NCBI GenBank assembly: GCA_015488535.1
Contig: WFNP01000059.1
Location: 1 to 35,559 of the forward strand
Direction of reading: 5' to 3'
DNA length: 35,559 bases
Origin: Nitratifractor sp.
Lineage (GTDB): Bacteria > Campylobacterota > Campylobacteria > Campylobacterales > Sulfurovaceae
The first letter of the stretch is position 1. Every line of letters starts with the position of its first letter. Under the pieces are notes generated by a model. The model made no database searches and had not been told where the DNA came from. It saw only the letters and a program-made list of their open reading frames with translations. Shown in pieces: positions 9,565 to 18,500 of the stretch. The position numbers and the translations under genes are program-made.

Positions 9565-10446
9565 CTAACCTTTGACTCTTTTGAGTCTCTCACTCTCCTG
9601 AGCCTTATAAAGTTCGGCACAGCCTTTGGATAAATCTCTGATTTTGAGTATATAGTTTTGTCTCTGTGCCTGAGAGATTGCTTTTCTGGCATCTAGGACA
9701 TTAAAAGTATGCGAAGCTATCATACACTGGTCATACGCCGGTAGTGGCAATCTGGCTTCTATACATCTTCTACACTCATTACTGGCATCTTCAAAGTGTC
9801 TAAAGAGCATATCAGTATCAGCTGTTTCAAAGTGATATTTACTGAACTCATACTCACTCTCTTTATGCACATCTGCATAAGTTACCTTCTCATTACCATT
9901 TTCATTCCATACGATATCAAATACTGACTCTACACCCTGTAGATACATAGCAAGTCTCTCTGTGCCGTATGTAATCTCCACAGCTACCGGATCACATGAT
10001 ATTCCACCTACCTGCTGAAAGTATGTAAACTGTGTCACTTCCATACCATCAAGCCATACTTCCCAGCCTAACCCCCAGGCTCCCAGAGTAGGAGACTCCC
10101 AGTTATCCTCTACAAATCTTATATCATGCTCTTTTAGATTGAGTCCAAGATACTCCAGAGATTTGAGATACAAATCCTGTATATTATCAGGTGATGGTTT
10201 TATGAGAACCTGAAACTGATAATAGGCTCCGAGTCTGTTTGGATTTTCTCCGTATCTGCCGTCTGTAGGACGACGACTCGGAGCCACATAAGCTGTAGCC
10301 CACGGTGTGCTGTCTAGTGAACGAAGCAGTGTAGCAGGGTGAAATGTCCCAGCTCCGGCAAATATATCATAGGGTTGCACTATTGTACACCCCTCTTTTT
10401 GCCAATACTGCTGAAGTTTTAATAACAAATCTGAAAATGTAAGCAT
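9565..10446 (-). CDS. glyQ: Glycyl-tRNA synthetase alpha subunit
   Basis: Catalytic alpha subunit of the bacterial alpha2beta2 glycyl-tRNA synthetase, charging tRNA-Gly with glycine. The 293-residue length is normal. Diagnostic stretches include [17 protein letters not shown] at the N-terminus, the [11 protein letters not shown] segment, the ATP/glycine site around [16 protein letters not shown], and [18 protein letters not shown]. The beta subunit gene glyS is not in the window, a common split in Campylobacterota. It is followed by the NIF3-like gene 4 bases away. Confidence 0.98.
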   Translation of the reverse strand: MLTFSDLLLKLQQYWQKEGCTIVQPYDIFAGAGTFHPATLLRSLDSTPWATAYVAPSRRPTDGRYGENPNRLGAYYQFQVLIKPSPDNIQDLYLKSLEYLGLNLKEHDIRFVEDNWESPTLGAWGLGWEVWLDGMEVTQFTYFQQVGGISCDPVAVEITYGTERLAMYLQGVESVFDIVWNENGNEKVTYADVHKESEYEFSKYHFETADTDMLFRHFEDASNECRRCIEARLPLPAYDQCMIASHTFNVLDARKAISQAQRQNYILKIRDLSKGCAELYKAQESERLKRVKG

Positions 10447-10522
10447 AACTATCCTTTTGATACAACGAATATAAAAACTGCTGGAAGTATATCTCTTATC
10501 TACTTATAAATATCAATAACAG

Positions 10523-10543
10523 TATGTTACATATAGTAACATA
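10523..10543. other. Hairpin in the 172-base rny-glyQ gap
   Basis: A perfect 8-bp stem TATGTTAC/GTAACATA with the loop ATATA, flanked by AACAG and CTGTT that could extend it after bulges. It lies downstream of rny and upstream of glyQ. With no T-tract it could be a processing or operator site rather than a terminator. Nothing else recognisable is in the gap besides AT-rich promoter-like sequence. Confidence 0.35.
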
Positions 10544-10618
10544 GACTCTGTTAATAGCTGACACAGTTATAATGCCAATAAATAAGAAGCAAAAAATCTG
10601 CCTCTTGCTGTCAAATCA

Positions 10619-12145
10619 TTATCTGGCATAATCTATTGCTCTGACTTCTCTTATGATATTTACTTTGATATCTCCTGGATACTGCACCTTCTCTTCTATC
10701 TCTCTGGCGATATCATGAGATATTTTGACTGCACCATTATCATCAATTGTTTCAGAGTTTACAAATACTCTCACTTCTCTACCGGCATTGATAGCATATG
10801 CCTGATCCACACCATCATAAGAAAGAGCAATCTCTTCTATCTCTTTGACTCTTCTTGTAAAACTCTCCAAAACTTCTCTTCTGGCACCTGGTCTGGCAGC
10901 ACTCAATGTATCAGCAGTGCATACAGCCGCACTCTCCACACTGTCTGGCTCTGCATGTCCATGATGAGCATATATTGCATTTATCACCGTAGGATGCTCA
11001 TTATATTTTCTGCATACTTCAGCCCCTAGTTCTACATGAGAGCCTCCAAAATCCTGAGTAAGAGCCTTGCCTATATCGTGCAGCAATCCTGCTCTTAGTG
11101 CCAGTTTTTCATCTCCGTCCATCTCTGCTGCCATTACTCTGGAGAGTCTAGCTACTTCCAAAGAGTGCGATAGAGCATTTTGCCCGTAACTGGCTCTGTA
11201 TTTGAGTTTGCCTATCAGTTTGATTAACTCTTCATGCATAGGAAAGAGTCCCAAATCTATAACAACATTTTCACCATCTTCATAGAGTTTTTGCTCAAAC
11301 TCCTCTTCGACTTTGGAATGCACCTCTTCTATTCTGCCTGGATGTATCCTGCCATCTTCTACAAGCAGTTGTATTACTTTTGTAGCTATTGCTCTGCGAT
11401 AGAGATTAAAACTGCTTACTACAATGACACCCGGAGTCTCATCAATGATGATATCTACTCCAAGTAACTGCTCTAGTGTCTTGATATTTCTGCCCTCTTT
11501 ACCTATAATTCTGCCTTTATGCTCATCTGAAGGCAGAGTAATAGTATTTATCAGTCTCTCTCCGGCAAACTCTCCGGCATATCTGGTAGTAGCCTGAGCC
11601 AATATATAATTGGCTTTTCGTTTGACCTCATCCTGGGCATTTTTTAACTGTTTTCTGACCATTAAAGCAATCTCTGCTGAACTTTTTTCTCTGATGATAT
11701 CAAATAGATACTCTTTTGCTTCACTCTGTGTCATAGATGCAATGGAAGCAATTTTATCTATATTTGCATCAAGTAACTGTTGTTTTTTCTCTTCGAGTCT
11801 GAGTATATGCTTTCTCTTCTCCTCAAGTTGAGATTGAGCCTGATGAAGCTTCTCTTTTTCACTCTCTAATTCTCTCTCTTTGAGAATGATATTTCTGTTT
11901 CTCTTTTCTACCTCATCTAACTTTTCAGATAATGTTTTTTCGCTCTCTATCTCTTTTCTTCTTATTTCAAGCTCAGCTTCTTTTAGTTTGTCTGAAGCCT
12001 CCTGCTCCAATGCCCTGGCTTTGGCTTTGGCTTGAAGTAGTACCATATCACTCTTTCTTGAGAGTATCACTTTTGCCGTAATATATCCAACTACAGGAGC
12101 AATAATCATCACCATCACACCTGTTACCACAATACTGCTTACCAT
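10619..12145 (-). CDS. rny: Ribonuclease Y
   Basis: Membrane-anchored endoribonuclease that initiates mRNA decay in bacteria that use RNase Y. At 508 residues it is family-typical. In order: an N-terminal membrane helix (about 4-26), a long charged coiled coil (about 30-150), a KH RNA-binding domain with GRIIGKEGRN (211-220), and an HD domain with His356-Asp357 in LLHDIGKAL and HSLEVARLS before it. The AAAGGA box 7 bases before the ATG supports this start. 5-formyl-THF cyclo-ligase ends 34 bases upstream. Confidence 0.98.
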   Translation of the reverse strand: MVSSIVVTGVMVMIIAPVVGYITAKVILSRKSDMVLLQAKAKARALEQEASDKLKEAELEIRRKEIESEKTLSEKLDEVEKRNRNIILKERELESEKEKLHQAQSQLEEKRKHILRLEEKKQQLLDANIDKIASIASMTQSEAKEYLFDIIREKSSAEIALMVRKQLKNAQDEVKRKANYILAQATTRYAGEFAGERLINTITLPSDEHKGRIIGKEGRNIKTLEQLLGVDIIIDETPGVIVVSSFNLYRRAIATKVIQLLVEDGRIHPGRIEEVHSKVEEEFEQKLYEDGENVVIDLGLFPMHEELIKLIGKLKYRASYGQNALSHSLEVARLSRVMAAEMDGDEKLALRAGLLHDIGKALTQDFGGSHVELGAEVCRKYNEHPTVINAIYAHHGHAEPDSVESAAVCTADTLSAARPGARREVLESFTRRVKEIEEIALSYDGVDQAYAINAGREVRVFVNSETIDDNGAVKISHDIAREIEEKVQYPGDIKVNIIREVRAIDYAR

Positions 12146-12179
12146 TCACTATTCCTTTGTGCCGACAGTATAGGATTAT

Positions 12180-12788
12180 CTATTGGGATATACTGTTTAA
12201 TACTCTGCTGTACCTGTATGATACGCTCTGTCTGAGTCTTTTCCTTATTATATCTTTTCCGGTTATAATAGTATGTGCAGATATATCATGCTTTTGCGTT
12301 ATAATATCTTTGCTAAAGCAAAAAAGTCTCTGAACAAATATAATATCTCTAATAAATATTCCATTTTTTTCAAAAAATCTATCATACATACCTTTGCCAA
12401 ATCCTACTCTTTTGAAACTCTTATCAGTTCCGACAATCGGTACAATAGCTATATCTATATATTTATCTCTATACTGTCTTGATATTTTAGGTTCATATAT
12501 GCCGAATTTTTTTCTCTGTAACGGCAATCTGTATTTTACCAGCCTGAAACTTTTACCCTCCATAAACGGAACATATACTCTGATACCTTTTTGACGAAGA
12601 TACTTAATCAAAGGTCTGATATCAGCTTCCAACTTCATAGGAGTATATAGCATTACACTCTTTGGCTTTTTTATATCTATAATCTGTTTTAACAGACTGT
12701 TTATCTTTTTGTCAAACAGTAATGCTCTTGATTTATCTATACTCTTCAAATTACAGATAGCTTCTCTTCTGAAACTGCTCTTATCCAT
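12180..12788 (-). CDS. 5-formyltetrahydrofolate cyclo-ligase
   Basis: ATP-dependent enzyme of 202 residues converting 5-formyl-THF to 5,10-methenyl-THF, which recycles an inhibitory folate. The 5-FCL signature is RVGFGKGMYDRFF (about 127-139), and MKLEADIRPLI carries the conserved Glu-Asp region; the N-terminal KSSFRREAI segment is the usual basic nucleotide-binding lead. It starts at an ATG preceded by AAGG and diverges from the TlpA-like gene. It probably heads the rny run. Confidence 0.88.
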   Translation of the reverse strand: MDKSSFRREAICNLKSIDKSRALLFDKKINSLLKQIIDIKKPKSVMLYTPMKLEADIRPLIKYLRQKGIRVYVPFMEGKSFRLVKYRLPLQRKKFGIYEPKISRQYRDKYIDIAIVPIVGTDKSFKRVGFGKGMYDRFFEKNGIFIRDIIFVQRLFCFSKDIITQKHDISAHTIITGKDIIRKRLRQSVSYRYSRVLNSISQ

Positions 12789-12896
12789 TTACTACCTTTT
12801 CAATATTTACTCTGCTATAATTACATTTCATCGGTATTATAATAGATATCTATGATAACATATGATGCTGACGGTTAGTGTTGGGTAGGAGTAGAA

Positions 12897-13499
12897 TTGA
12901 GAATTAATCTGTTTACAGTTGTTGTATCCATTTTTTATATTACTTTTATTGTCGGATGCAACAAAAAAGATAATAACAGCAAGAGTATGACAAACAATAC
13001 CACAATAGCAGTAAAAGCCACCGATATAAAGCCTAAAAACAGTTTTGTTATCAAAGATATCGATAACAGACAGACAACAGTAAAATTTGAAGAGGGCATT
13101 GTATCTGTAAAACGGGTAATTCAACCTGTAATAATATTTTATATTTTTACTCCATGGTGTGCCCCGTGTAGAGGAGTATTGCCATATTTGAGTATGTTAC
13201 AAAGGTCTGAAAAAGATAATATATTCATCATAGGATTGATTGCTCATGAGCATATAGACAATAATAAACTGAGAAATTTTATGAAGAGATATGATGCTAC
13301 ATTTTTCATATCAAACTCTTCAGATAATGACAAACTGATAAATACTGTTATAAAAGAGTTGTCTTTTTCACAAAATTATCCAATTCCTTTGACTGTAATA
13401 TACAATAAAGGAAAATTGGTTACAGATATAGAAGGGGCAGTTCCATATGAGATGCTCAAAACCATAATAAACGAATTAAAACAAGGAGATGCTAAATAG
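12897..13499 (+). CDS. TlpA-like thioredoxin-fold lipoprotein
   Basis: Exported thiol-disulfide protein of 200 residues. It has a hydrophobic N-terminus ending in the lipobox FIVGC (Cys21), so it is probably lipid-anchored facing the periplasm. A low-complexity linker follows, then a thioredoxin fold with the active site WCAPCRG at about residues 87-93, and the cis-proline region YPIPLTVI further down. The start is a TTG with AGGAG 5 bases upstream. TlpA-type proteins reduce or resolve envelope disulfides, often for cytochrome c maturation; the client here is unknown. The stop codon abuts the ftsY ATG. Confidence 0.88.
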   Translation: MRINLFTVVVSIFYITFIVGCNKKDNNSKSMTNNTTIAVKATDIKPKNSFVIKDIDNRQTTVKFEEGIVSVKRVIQPVIIFYIFTPWCAPCRGVLPYLSMLQRSEKDNIFIIGLIAHEHIDNNKLRNFMKRYDATFFISNSSDNDKLINTVIKELSFSQNYPIPLTVIYNKGKLVTDIEGAVPYEMLKTIINELKQGDAK

Positions 13500-14369
13500 A
13501 TGTTTGGATTTTTAAAAAAAGCTTTTGGCAAGACAAATAAGGCAATCAAAGAGGTAGTTCCCAAAAAACACAAAAAGATTGACAAAGATACATTTGAAGA
13601 GATATTACTAGAAGCTGATGTAAATTATGAATTGATAGAGAGACTGCTTGATGGACTTCCCAACACAATAGACAGGGTTCAGGCATTCAACTCTTTGATT
13701 ACAGTATTTCAATATCAGGCAAATTGGATAAATCCAAATGATTATGATACTTTTGTAGAGATGATTATCGGAGTAAATGGAGCGGGTAAGACCACTACCA
13801 TAGCCAAACTTGCAAATTTATACAAAAAAGAGGGTCACAGTGTGATACTTGGAGCAGGAGATACATTTAGAGCTGCTGCCATTGAGCAATTGACAAGATG
13901 GGCAGACAAGTTGGATATCCCTATAGTATCCACAAGACAAGGACATGACCCCTCTGCTGTAATATACGATACCATTTTAAAAGCCAAAACAAAGGGTTTT
14001 GACAGAGTTATCATAGATACAGCCGGCAGACTTCATACACAAACCAATCTGTCTGAAGAGCTGAAAAAGATGGTAAGAGTAGCCAATAAAGCACTCTCAG
14101 GTGCTCCTCACAGAAAAATGCTTGTATTGGATGGAACTCAAGGTAGTTCGACAATAAATCAAGCCAAAGCTTTCAATGAAATGATAGGTATAGATGGTAT
14201 TATCATTACTAAATTAGACGGCACAGCCAAAGGCGGTGCAATATTGACAATAGCAGATGAGTTGAAGATGCCTATATATTATATCGGTACAGGTGAAACA
14301 CCAGATGATTTAGCAATTTTTAAGGCAAATGAGTTTATTAATATGATTTTGGATGAAATATTTGAGTAG
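13500..14369 (+). CDS. ftsY: Signal recognition particle receptor FtsY
   Basis: SRP-GTPase receptor of 289 residues that docks ribosome-SRP complexes at the membrane. It has a short N domain (about 1-85) without a long acidic A domain. The G domain motifs are G1 GVNGAGKTTT (91-100), the insertion-box motif DTFRAAAIEQ (121-130), G3 DTAGRLHT (173-180) and G4 TKLDGTAKGG (237-246). The ATG begins directly after the stop of the TlpA-like gene, with GGAG 11 bases before it, showing coupling. Confidence 0.98.
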   Translation: MFGFLKKAFGKTNKAIKEVVPKKHKKIDKDTFEEILLEADVNYELIERLLDGLPNTIDRVQAFNSLITVFQYQANWINPNDYDTFVEMIIGVNGAGKTTTIAKLANLYKKEGHSVILGAGDTFRAAAIEQLTRWADKLDIPIVSTRQGHDPSAVIYDTILKAKTKGFDRVIIDTAGRLHTQTNLSEELKKMVRVANKALSGAPHRKMLVLDGTQGSSTINQAKAFNEMIGIDGIIITKLDGTAKGGAILTIADELKMPIYYIGTGETPDDLAIFKANEFINMILDEIFE

Positions 14370-14387
14370 CTATTTCATCTTTACTTT

Positions 14388-14517
14388 ATAATTGATGTTA
14401 CACACAAAAAATTATATTGAACAATATAGCATATGAGGCGAGATTTTAAGCTCACATTTTAGCATGAAATTGCACTTAAACAAGATTATGTCAAGGTATA
14501 TGCGTAACATCAGTTAT
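14388..14517. repeat. MITE-like inverted-repeat element, copy A (130 bp)
   Basis: A noncoding element between ftsY and sixA bounded by 17-bp inverted repeats: ATAATTGATGTTACACA at 14388-14404 and TGCGTAACATCAGTTAT at 14501-14517 (15 of 17 positions pair). Inside the left arm is a perfect small palindrome TATATTG-AA-CAATATA. Both ends and their inner flanks reappear at 16320-16410. It has no coding capacity, so it would be non-autonomous. No clear target duplication was seen. Confidence 0.6.
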
Positions 14518-14552
14518 TATCTAAAAAATATAGTATCGCACAAGGAGTATTC

Positions 14553-15095
14553 ATTAAAAAGTTATATTTAGTCAGACATGCCAAAGCTCTATGGAATGAT
14601 GGTCATATAGGTGATTTTGACAGAGAGTTGAGCAAAAAGAGTGAAAAAGGTCTGTATGCTGTAGGCTCTTATCTGATGCTCTCAAGCATCAATCCTGATG
14701 CAATACTCTCAAGTCCTGCTATAAGAGCCCAACGGACAGCAGAAATCTTGAGAGAGAAAATGCAAAGTGATACAAAAATCTCTTTTATGGAAGAGCTATA
14801 TCTAAGTAGTGCTGATACTATGAAAAATCTTTTGCAACATCAACAAAATGATATACAAACTATTATGCTAATAGGACACAATCCGGGTATTAGTGATTTG
14901 GCAGGCAGACTTACAGGCGGTGAAATACTGAAAATTCCAAAAGGTGCTGTATTGGCATTATCACTACCTATAGATAATTGGAATGATATTGCAGATGCTC
15001 AATCATCTGTAGATTTTTTCATAAATCCAAAACAGTTCAAGTATGCCAGACCTACAGCCACACTGAAACATTTGAAATATTTTATGGACGAATAG
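14553..15095 (+). CDS. sixA: Phosphohistidine phosphatase SixA, probably with an ATT start
   Basis: Histidine-phosphatase-superfamily enzyme of 180 residues. The phosphorylated His9 lies in LVRHAKALW, the second catalytic histidine in LIGHNPGISD, and SSPAIRAQRTAE carries the conserved arginine. These place it with SixA, which removes phosphate from phosphohistidines. A TTG at 14628 would cut off the essential RHAK motif. No ATG, GTG or TTG lies in frame between the upstream stop at 14505 and that TTG. An AAGGAG box (14542-14547) stands 5 bases before ATT at 14553, giving MKKLYLVRHAK. The MITE-like copy A lies directly upstream. Confidence 0.88.
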   Translation: MKKLYLVRHAKALWNDGHIGDFDRELSKKSEKGLYAVGSYLMLSSINPDAILSSPAIRAQRTAEILREKMQSDTKISFMEELYLSSADTMKNLLQHQQNDIQTIMLIGHNPGISDLAGRLTGGEILKIPKGAVLALSLPIDNWNDIADAQSSVDFFINPKQFKYARPTATLKHLKYFMDE

Positions 15096-15117
15096 TCTAT
15101 TTTAAACACCGTAAAAT

Positions 15118-15135
15118 GCAGGATTAAAATCCTGC
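15118..15135. repeat. REP-like palindrome between sixA and mnmH
   Basis: GCAGGAT-TAAA-ATCCTGC forms a perfect 7-bp stem between two converging genes. It resembles the dispersed GGACTTCAGTCC-type hairpin at 34469-34486. It could act as a bidirectional terminator, though no T-tract follows. Confidence 0.4.
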
Positions 15136-15169
15136 CTCCAAAACAGACTGACTTCAAATAAAAATATCT

Positions 15170-16285
15170 CTATCCAAAAGCATTCAAATAAGCCTTGACT
15201 TCATCACTGCTTCCTCTAAATACTATCCTCTCTCTTTTTTTTTCTATCTGATAATCATACATAGGGTCATAATAGTCTCTCAACAGAGCCTCTATCCACT
15301 CTTTGTGTCTGGATGGGTCTTTACTATTTTGCTGATATCTCCATGCACTCTCAAATATCTGTATAAATTTATCATATCTTTCATTTCCGAGACGCTTTTT
15401 GATTCTGCGAAAATTATGAAGCATAGTTTCATACCAATCATATTCACAAAGCCCACTTTTATATGCTTCATCATACTCTTTTTGAGCATACAAGACATAA
15501 TCATCATAGGTAATATCCACTCTTCTTTCAAGTGGAACCTCTACTATTACCACCCTGCCCTTTTGAAATATCTCAAACAATTCATGAGGTATGTATCTCT
15601 GACCTATATTTCGACTCTCATCTTCTATAACAAGAGCTTTATAATCTTTTGAATTATGCTCTATCTGTGCATAGGCAAGAGCATTTTCAAAAGATATTTG
15701 AGTTGGTTGAGGCTTAGCATATCTCCCAAATGCACTCCCCCTGTGTTTGGCAATACCCTCCAAATCTATCGAGCTTGGGATATCTTGTAATATAATTGTC
15801 TTGCCACTGCCTGTCCTGCCACCAAGTATATATATATCTTTGGCTTTGCCCAACTCTATAGAGCGTCTCATCAGATAGTTTCTAAAAGCTTTGTATCCAC
15901 CTTTGAGTTTAGGTACTTTTATGCCTGAAGATTCATAAATCCATTGCTGAACAATTTCAGAACGCATACCTCCACGCCAACAAAATATATGAGTATCTGA
16001 ATTTGCTTTTATAAAATCCACCCATGCTTTTACTCTACTCTCTTTAATTTCACCACTGACAAGATTGTAACCAAGTTTTACAGCCTCTTGCTGCCCTTTT
16101 TTCTTGTAGGTAGTGCCTACTTTTTCTCTCTCTTCATTACTCATCAAAGGCAGATTTACACTATTTGGAAATGAGCCTTTTTCATACTCTATCGGGGCTC
16201 TTGTATCTATCAGAGGATATCTGTGTATCGCAATCTCTTCAAAATTATCTACCAAAGGCAAATCTGTTTGTAAATCTTTATTCAT
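15170..16285 (-). CDS. mnmH: tRNA 2-selenouridine synthase MnmH (SelU)
   Basis: Enzyme of 371 residues that converts 2-thiouridine at the tRNA wobble position to 2-selenouridine through a geranylated intermediate, using selenophosphate. A rhodanese domain (about 10-130) carries Cys102 in HIFCWRGGMRSE. A P-loop domain follows with GGRTGSGKT (155-163), and DLEGIAKHRGSAFG is the usual family segment after it. selD is not in the window, so selenophosphate supply is inferred only. It stands alone, with MITE-like copy B in its upstream region. Confidence 0.95.
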   Translation of the reverse strand: MNKDLQTDLPLVDNFEEIAIHRYPLIDTRAPIEYEKGSFPNSVNLPLMSNEEREKVGTTYKKKGQQEAVKLGYNLVSGEIKESRVKAWVDFIKANSDTHIFCWRGGMRSEIVQQWIYESSGIKVPKLKGGYKAFRNYLMRRSIELGKAKDIYILGGRTGSGKTIILQDIPSSIDLEGIAKHRGSAFGRYAKPQPTQISFENALAYAQIEHNSKDYKALVIEDESRNIGQRYIPHELFEIFQKGRVVIVEVPLERRVDITYDDYVLYAQKEYDEAYKSGLCEYDWYETMLHNFRRIKKRLGNERYDKFIQIFESAWRYQQNSKDPSRHKEWIEALLRDYYDPMYDYQIEKKRERIVFRGSSDEVKAYLNAFG

Positions 16286-16319
16286 TTATAATTTCCTCTC
16301 ATTCCAAGCTCTGTATTAT

Positions 16320-16410
16320 ATAACCAACCTTACGCAGATAAAATTATGTTGAACAATTTATTCTACATTTAAATATGGTTATTTCAAGTAATATGCATAA
16401 CATCAGTTAT
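16320..16410. repeat. MITE-like inverted-repeat element, copy B (91 bp)
   Basis: Related to copy A at 14388-14517 in the same orientation. The right end TGCATAACATCAGTTAT (16394-16410) differs from copy A at one base; the left end ATAACCAACCTTACGCA (16320-16336) is more diverged. The inner flanks AAATTATGTTGAACAAT and TTCAAGTAATA also match copy A, while about 40 central bases are missing. It lies in the 136-base gap between mnmH and the NlpC gene. Confidence 0.55.
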
Positions 16411-16421
16411 ATAAATTAAAT

Positions 16422-17288
16422 TTAATCTTTTCTCCTCACAAATGCTTCAGGACTAAACTCATTTTGAACCATAGGCAATACAGATGTGGCTTCACTCTCG
16501 CTCTCAAATGGTCCAGCCAAAAGTTTCTTCATACCATCTTCTTCAATCACTTTATAATCAAATCCTGCCGCTTTTAGATGTGACAGATATGCACTGTCTG
16601 GATATCCGTTAAATGACCCTAACTGTATATAATAATCTCCACTCTTTGATGTTACTTTTTCAGGAGTAGCATAACAACTCTTACACTCTTTTGGATTTAC
16701 TACCAAAGATGGATATTTACTCTTCAAACTCGCAAACAACTCATGTGGAGATACAGGTTTATGCTTATATTTATCCATCTTATCTTCATTATCCAATATA
16801 TATCTTTTACAAATCCTCAAACGCTTACGATAGTATGGGCTGTTGAGTGATGATATCTTTACTCCATTTTTCTCATTTGAGGCATGCTGAAATTTGCCAT
16901 CTCCTACATATATACCCACATGAGTAATGGCTCCTCTCTTTTTGGCACTTGTATCGAAAAATACCAAATCACCATATTTTAACTCATCAGGGGATATTGT
17001 CTTGCCGATTTTTGCCTGTTCTCTTGCAGTACGAGGCACCTGTTTGTTCATAGAAGCATAGCAGTAATATACCAATCCTGAGCAGTCAAACTTATCCGGT
17101 CCCTCTTCTGCCCATCGGTAATCTTTACCCAGAGTCCTGCCTAACATTTTGTGCATAGCTTTACGACTGGGTTTATCAAACAAAACTTTTGGTTTATGCA
17201 GTGTATAGTCATATTTTGGTGAACAAGCCGATATTATCAGCAATATAACAATAAAAAAGATATTAAAGATATTTTTTTCCACTATCAA
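16422..17288 (-). CDS. NlpC/P60 peptidase lipoprotein with SPOR domain
   Basis: Envelope cell-wall hydrolase of 288 residues. The N-terminal hydrophobic stretch ends in the lipobox IISAC, so it should be a lipoprotein. The NlpC/P60 domain (about 45-150) has the catalytic cysteine in DKFDCSGLVYY and the histidine in THVGIYVGDG, with a further His in FQHAS. A SPOR domain (about 215-285, YYIQLGSFNGYPDSAY) would bind denuded septal glycan. The family cleaves peptide stems of peptidoglycan. The frame opens at TTG (17288); a GTG at 17282 is an alternative and neither has a strong ribosome site. It follows a small membrane protein gene. Confidence 0.92.
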   Translation of the reverse strand: MIVEKNIFNIFFIVILLIISACSPKYDYTLHKPKVLFDKPSRKAMHKMLGRTLGKDYRWAEEGPDKFDCSGLVYYCYASMNKQVPRTAREQAKIGKTISPDELKYGDLVFFDTSAKKRGAITHVGIYVGDGKFQHASNEKNGVKISSLNSPYYRKRLRICKRYILDNEDKMDKYKHKPVSPHELFASLKSKYPSLVVNPKECKSCYATPEKVTSKSGDYYIQLGSFNGYPDSAYLSHLKAAGFDYKVIEEDGMKKLLAGPFESESEATSVLPMVQNEFSPEAFVRRKD

Positions 17289-17294
17289 GCCAAA

Positions 17295-17459
17295 TCAATC
17301 TTTTAGCATATCATTCATTCTCTTTGTATCCGGGTCGTCATTTGGATCTTTTAACGGTTTTTTCATCTCATATATCAGTGTAGCTATCAAAGTAACAGCA
17401 ATAAATATAATAGCAATATGAAGAGTTAAATATCTAGGGTCCAAAAGCATTGATAACAT
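17295..17459 (-). CDS. Small single-pass membrane protein, 54 residues
   Basis: Unrecognised small gene between queA and the NlpC/P60 gene. It begins MLSMLLDPRYLTLH and ends KRMNDMLKD. One strongly hydrophobic helix covers about residues 13-29, followed by a charged tail (YEMKKPLKDPNDDPDTK). AAGGA lies 6 bases before the ATG. It starts 12 bases after the queA stop and ends 6-12 bases before the start of the next gene, filling the gap exactly as an operon member would. Function unknown; a role with the neighbouring envelope gene is only a guess. Confidence 0.72.
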   Translation of the reverse strand: MLSMLLDPRYLTLHIAIIFIAVTLIATLIYEMKKPLKDPNDDPDTKRMNDMLKD

Positions 17460-17471
17460 ATTTCATCCTTT

Positions 17472-18500
17472 TTATAAAATTAACATTGCATCACCATAAC
17501 TGTAAAATCTATACCCTTTATCTATGGCATACTTATATAGTTGCAGTGTCTTTTGCCTACCAATAAAAGCACTGACCAACATTATCAGAGTGCTTTTTGG
17601 CAGATGGAAATTGGTAAGTAGTCTTTTTACTTTAATGGGTGGATTTTTGGGGTGTAAAAACAGGTCGCACTCCCCTTCCAATTTACCGACTCTTGCATAA
17701 TACTCAATAGTTCTGGTTACTGTTGTGCCAACAGCCAATATATCACCACCCTCATCTATTGCTTTAGCAGCATCTTGTGGGATATGAAAATACTCTGAAT
17801 GCATAGGATGTTTCAGTATATTTTCACTCTCCACAGGTTTAAAAGTCCCTGCTCCCACATGTAGAGTCAAAGTATAATTTTTATGCTCACTCTTTAATCT
17901 CTCAAGAAGCGAATGTGTAAAATGCAAAGATGCAGTAGGTGCTGCTACTGCTCCGGCTTTACCTGCAAAGAGTGTCTGATAATCTGTTTCATCTTCTACT
18001 TTATCATCTCTATTTATATATGGAGGCAGAGGAATATGACCTATTTTATCCAATATATCTACCAACTCTTCAAAATTCAACTCTTTGCCACTTTGATAAA
18101 ATTTTACAACTCTTGAGCCATCGCTATTTAGAGCTATAACCTCAGCTTCCAATCCTTCATCAAACAGTAGTCTGCTACCCTCTTTTACTCTGCCTCTTAT
18201 CATTACAAGAGAGCTGTTATCTGCTAACTGTTTATTGAACAGTAACTCTACTTTACCACCACTGCTTTTATACCCAAATATCCTGGCTTTTATAACCTTG
18301 GTATCATTAAAAAACAGCAGAGTCTCTTTTGGCAAAATATCAGCAATTTGACTAAAAACAGTATCTGTTATGGTATCACTGACTCTGTCATATACCAAAA
18401 GTCGAGCAGAATCAGCCGGTTTGGCCGGAGAGGTGGCTATTTGGGATTTTGGTAACTCATAATCATAAGAGCTTGTTAATAAATCCAAATCTATACTCAT
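17472..18500 (-). CDS. queA: S-adenosylmethionine:tRNA ribosyltransferase-isomerase QueA
   Basis: Queuosine pathway enzyme of 342 residues that transfers and isomerises the ribosyl part of SAM onto preQ1-tRNA to give epoxyqueuosine. Typical segments are YDYELPKSQIA at the N-terminus, FNDTKVIKARIFG, GHIPLPPYI and HVGAGTFKPV, with TLIMLVSAFIG near the end. The ATG overlaps the tatC stop by 4 bases (ATGA type), so translation is coupled to tatC. Confidence 0.98.
   Translation of the reverse strand: MSIDLDLLTSSYDYELPKSQIATSPAKPADSARLLVYDRVSDTITDTVFSQIADILPKETLLFFNDTKVIKARIFGYKSSGGKVELLFNKQLADNSSLVMIRGRVKEGSRLLFDEGLEAEVIALNSDGSRVVKFYQSGKELNFEELVDILDKIGHIPLPPYINRDDKVEDETDYQTLFAGKAGAVAAPTASLHFTHSLLERLKSEHKNYTLTLHVGAGTFKPVESENILKHPMHSEYFHIPQDAAKAIDEGGDILAVGTTVTRTIEYYARVGKLEGECDLFLHPKNPPIKVKRLLTNFHLPKSTLIMLVSAFIGRQKTLQLYKYAIDKGYRFYSYGDAMLIL

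Noticed and set aside
9561-9692. Longer NIF3-like start at 9692
   Set aside because: The extra 44 codons lie inside glyQ in another frame and read as non-family sequence.
10447-10618. Glycine riboswitch or T-box upstream of glyQ
   Set aside because: Only one simple 8-bp hairpin is seen; no T-box motif or tandem glycine aptamer core was recognised.
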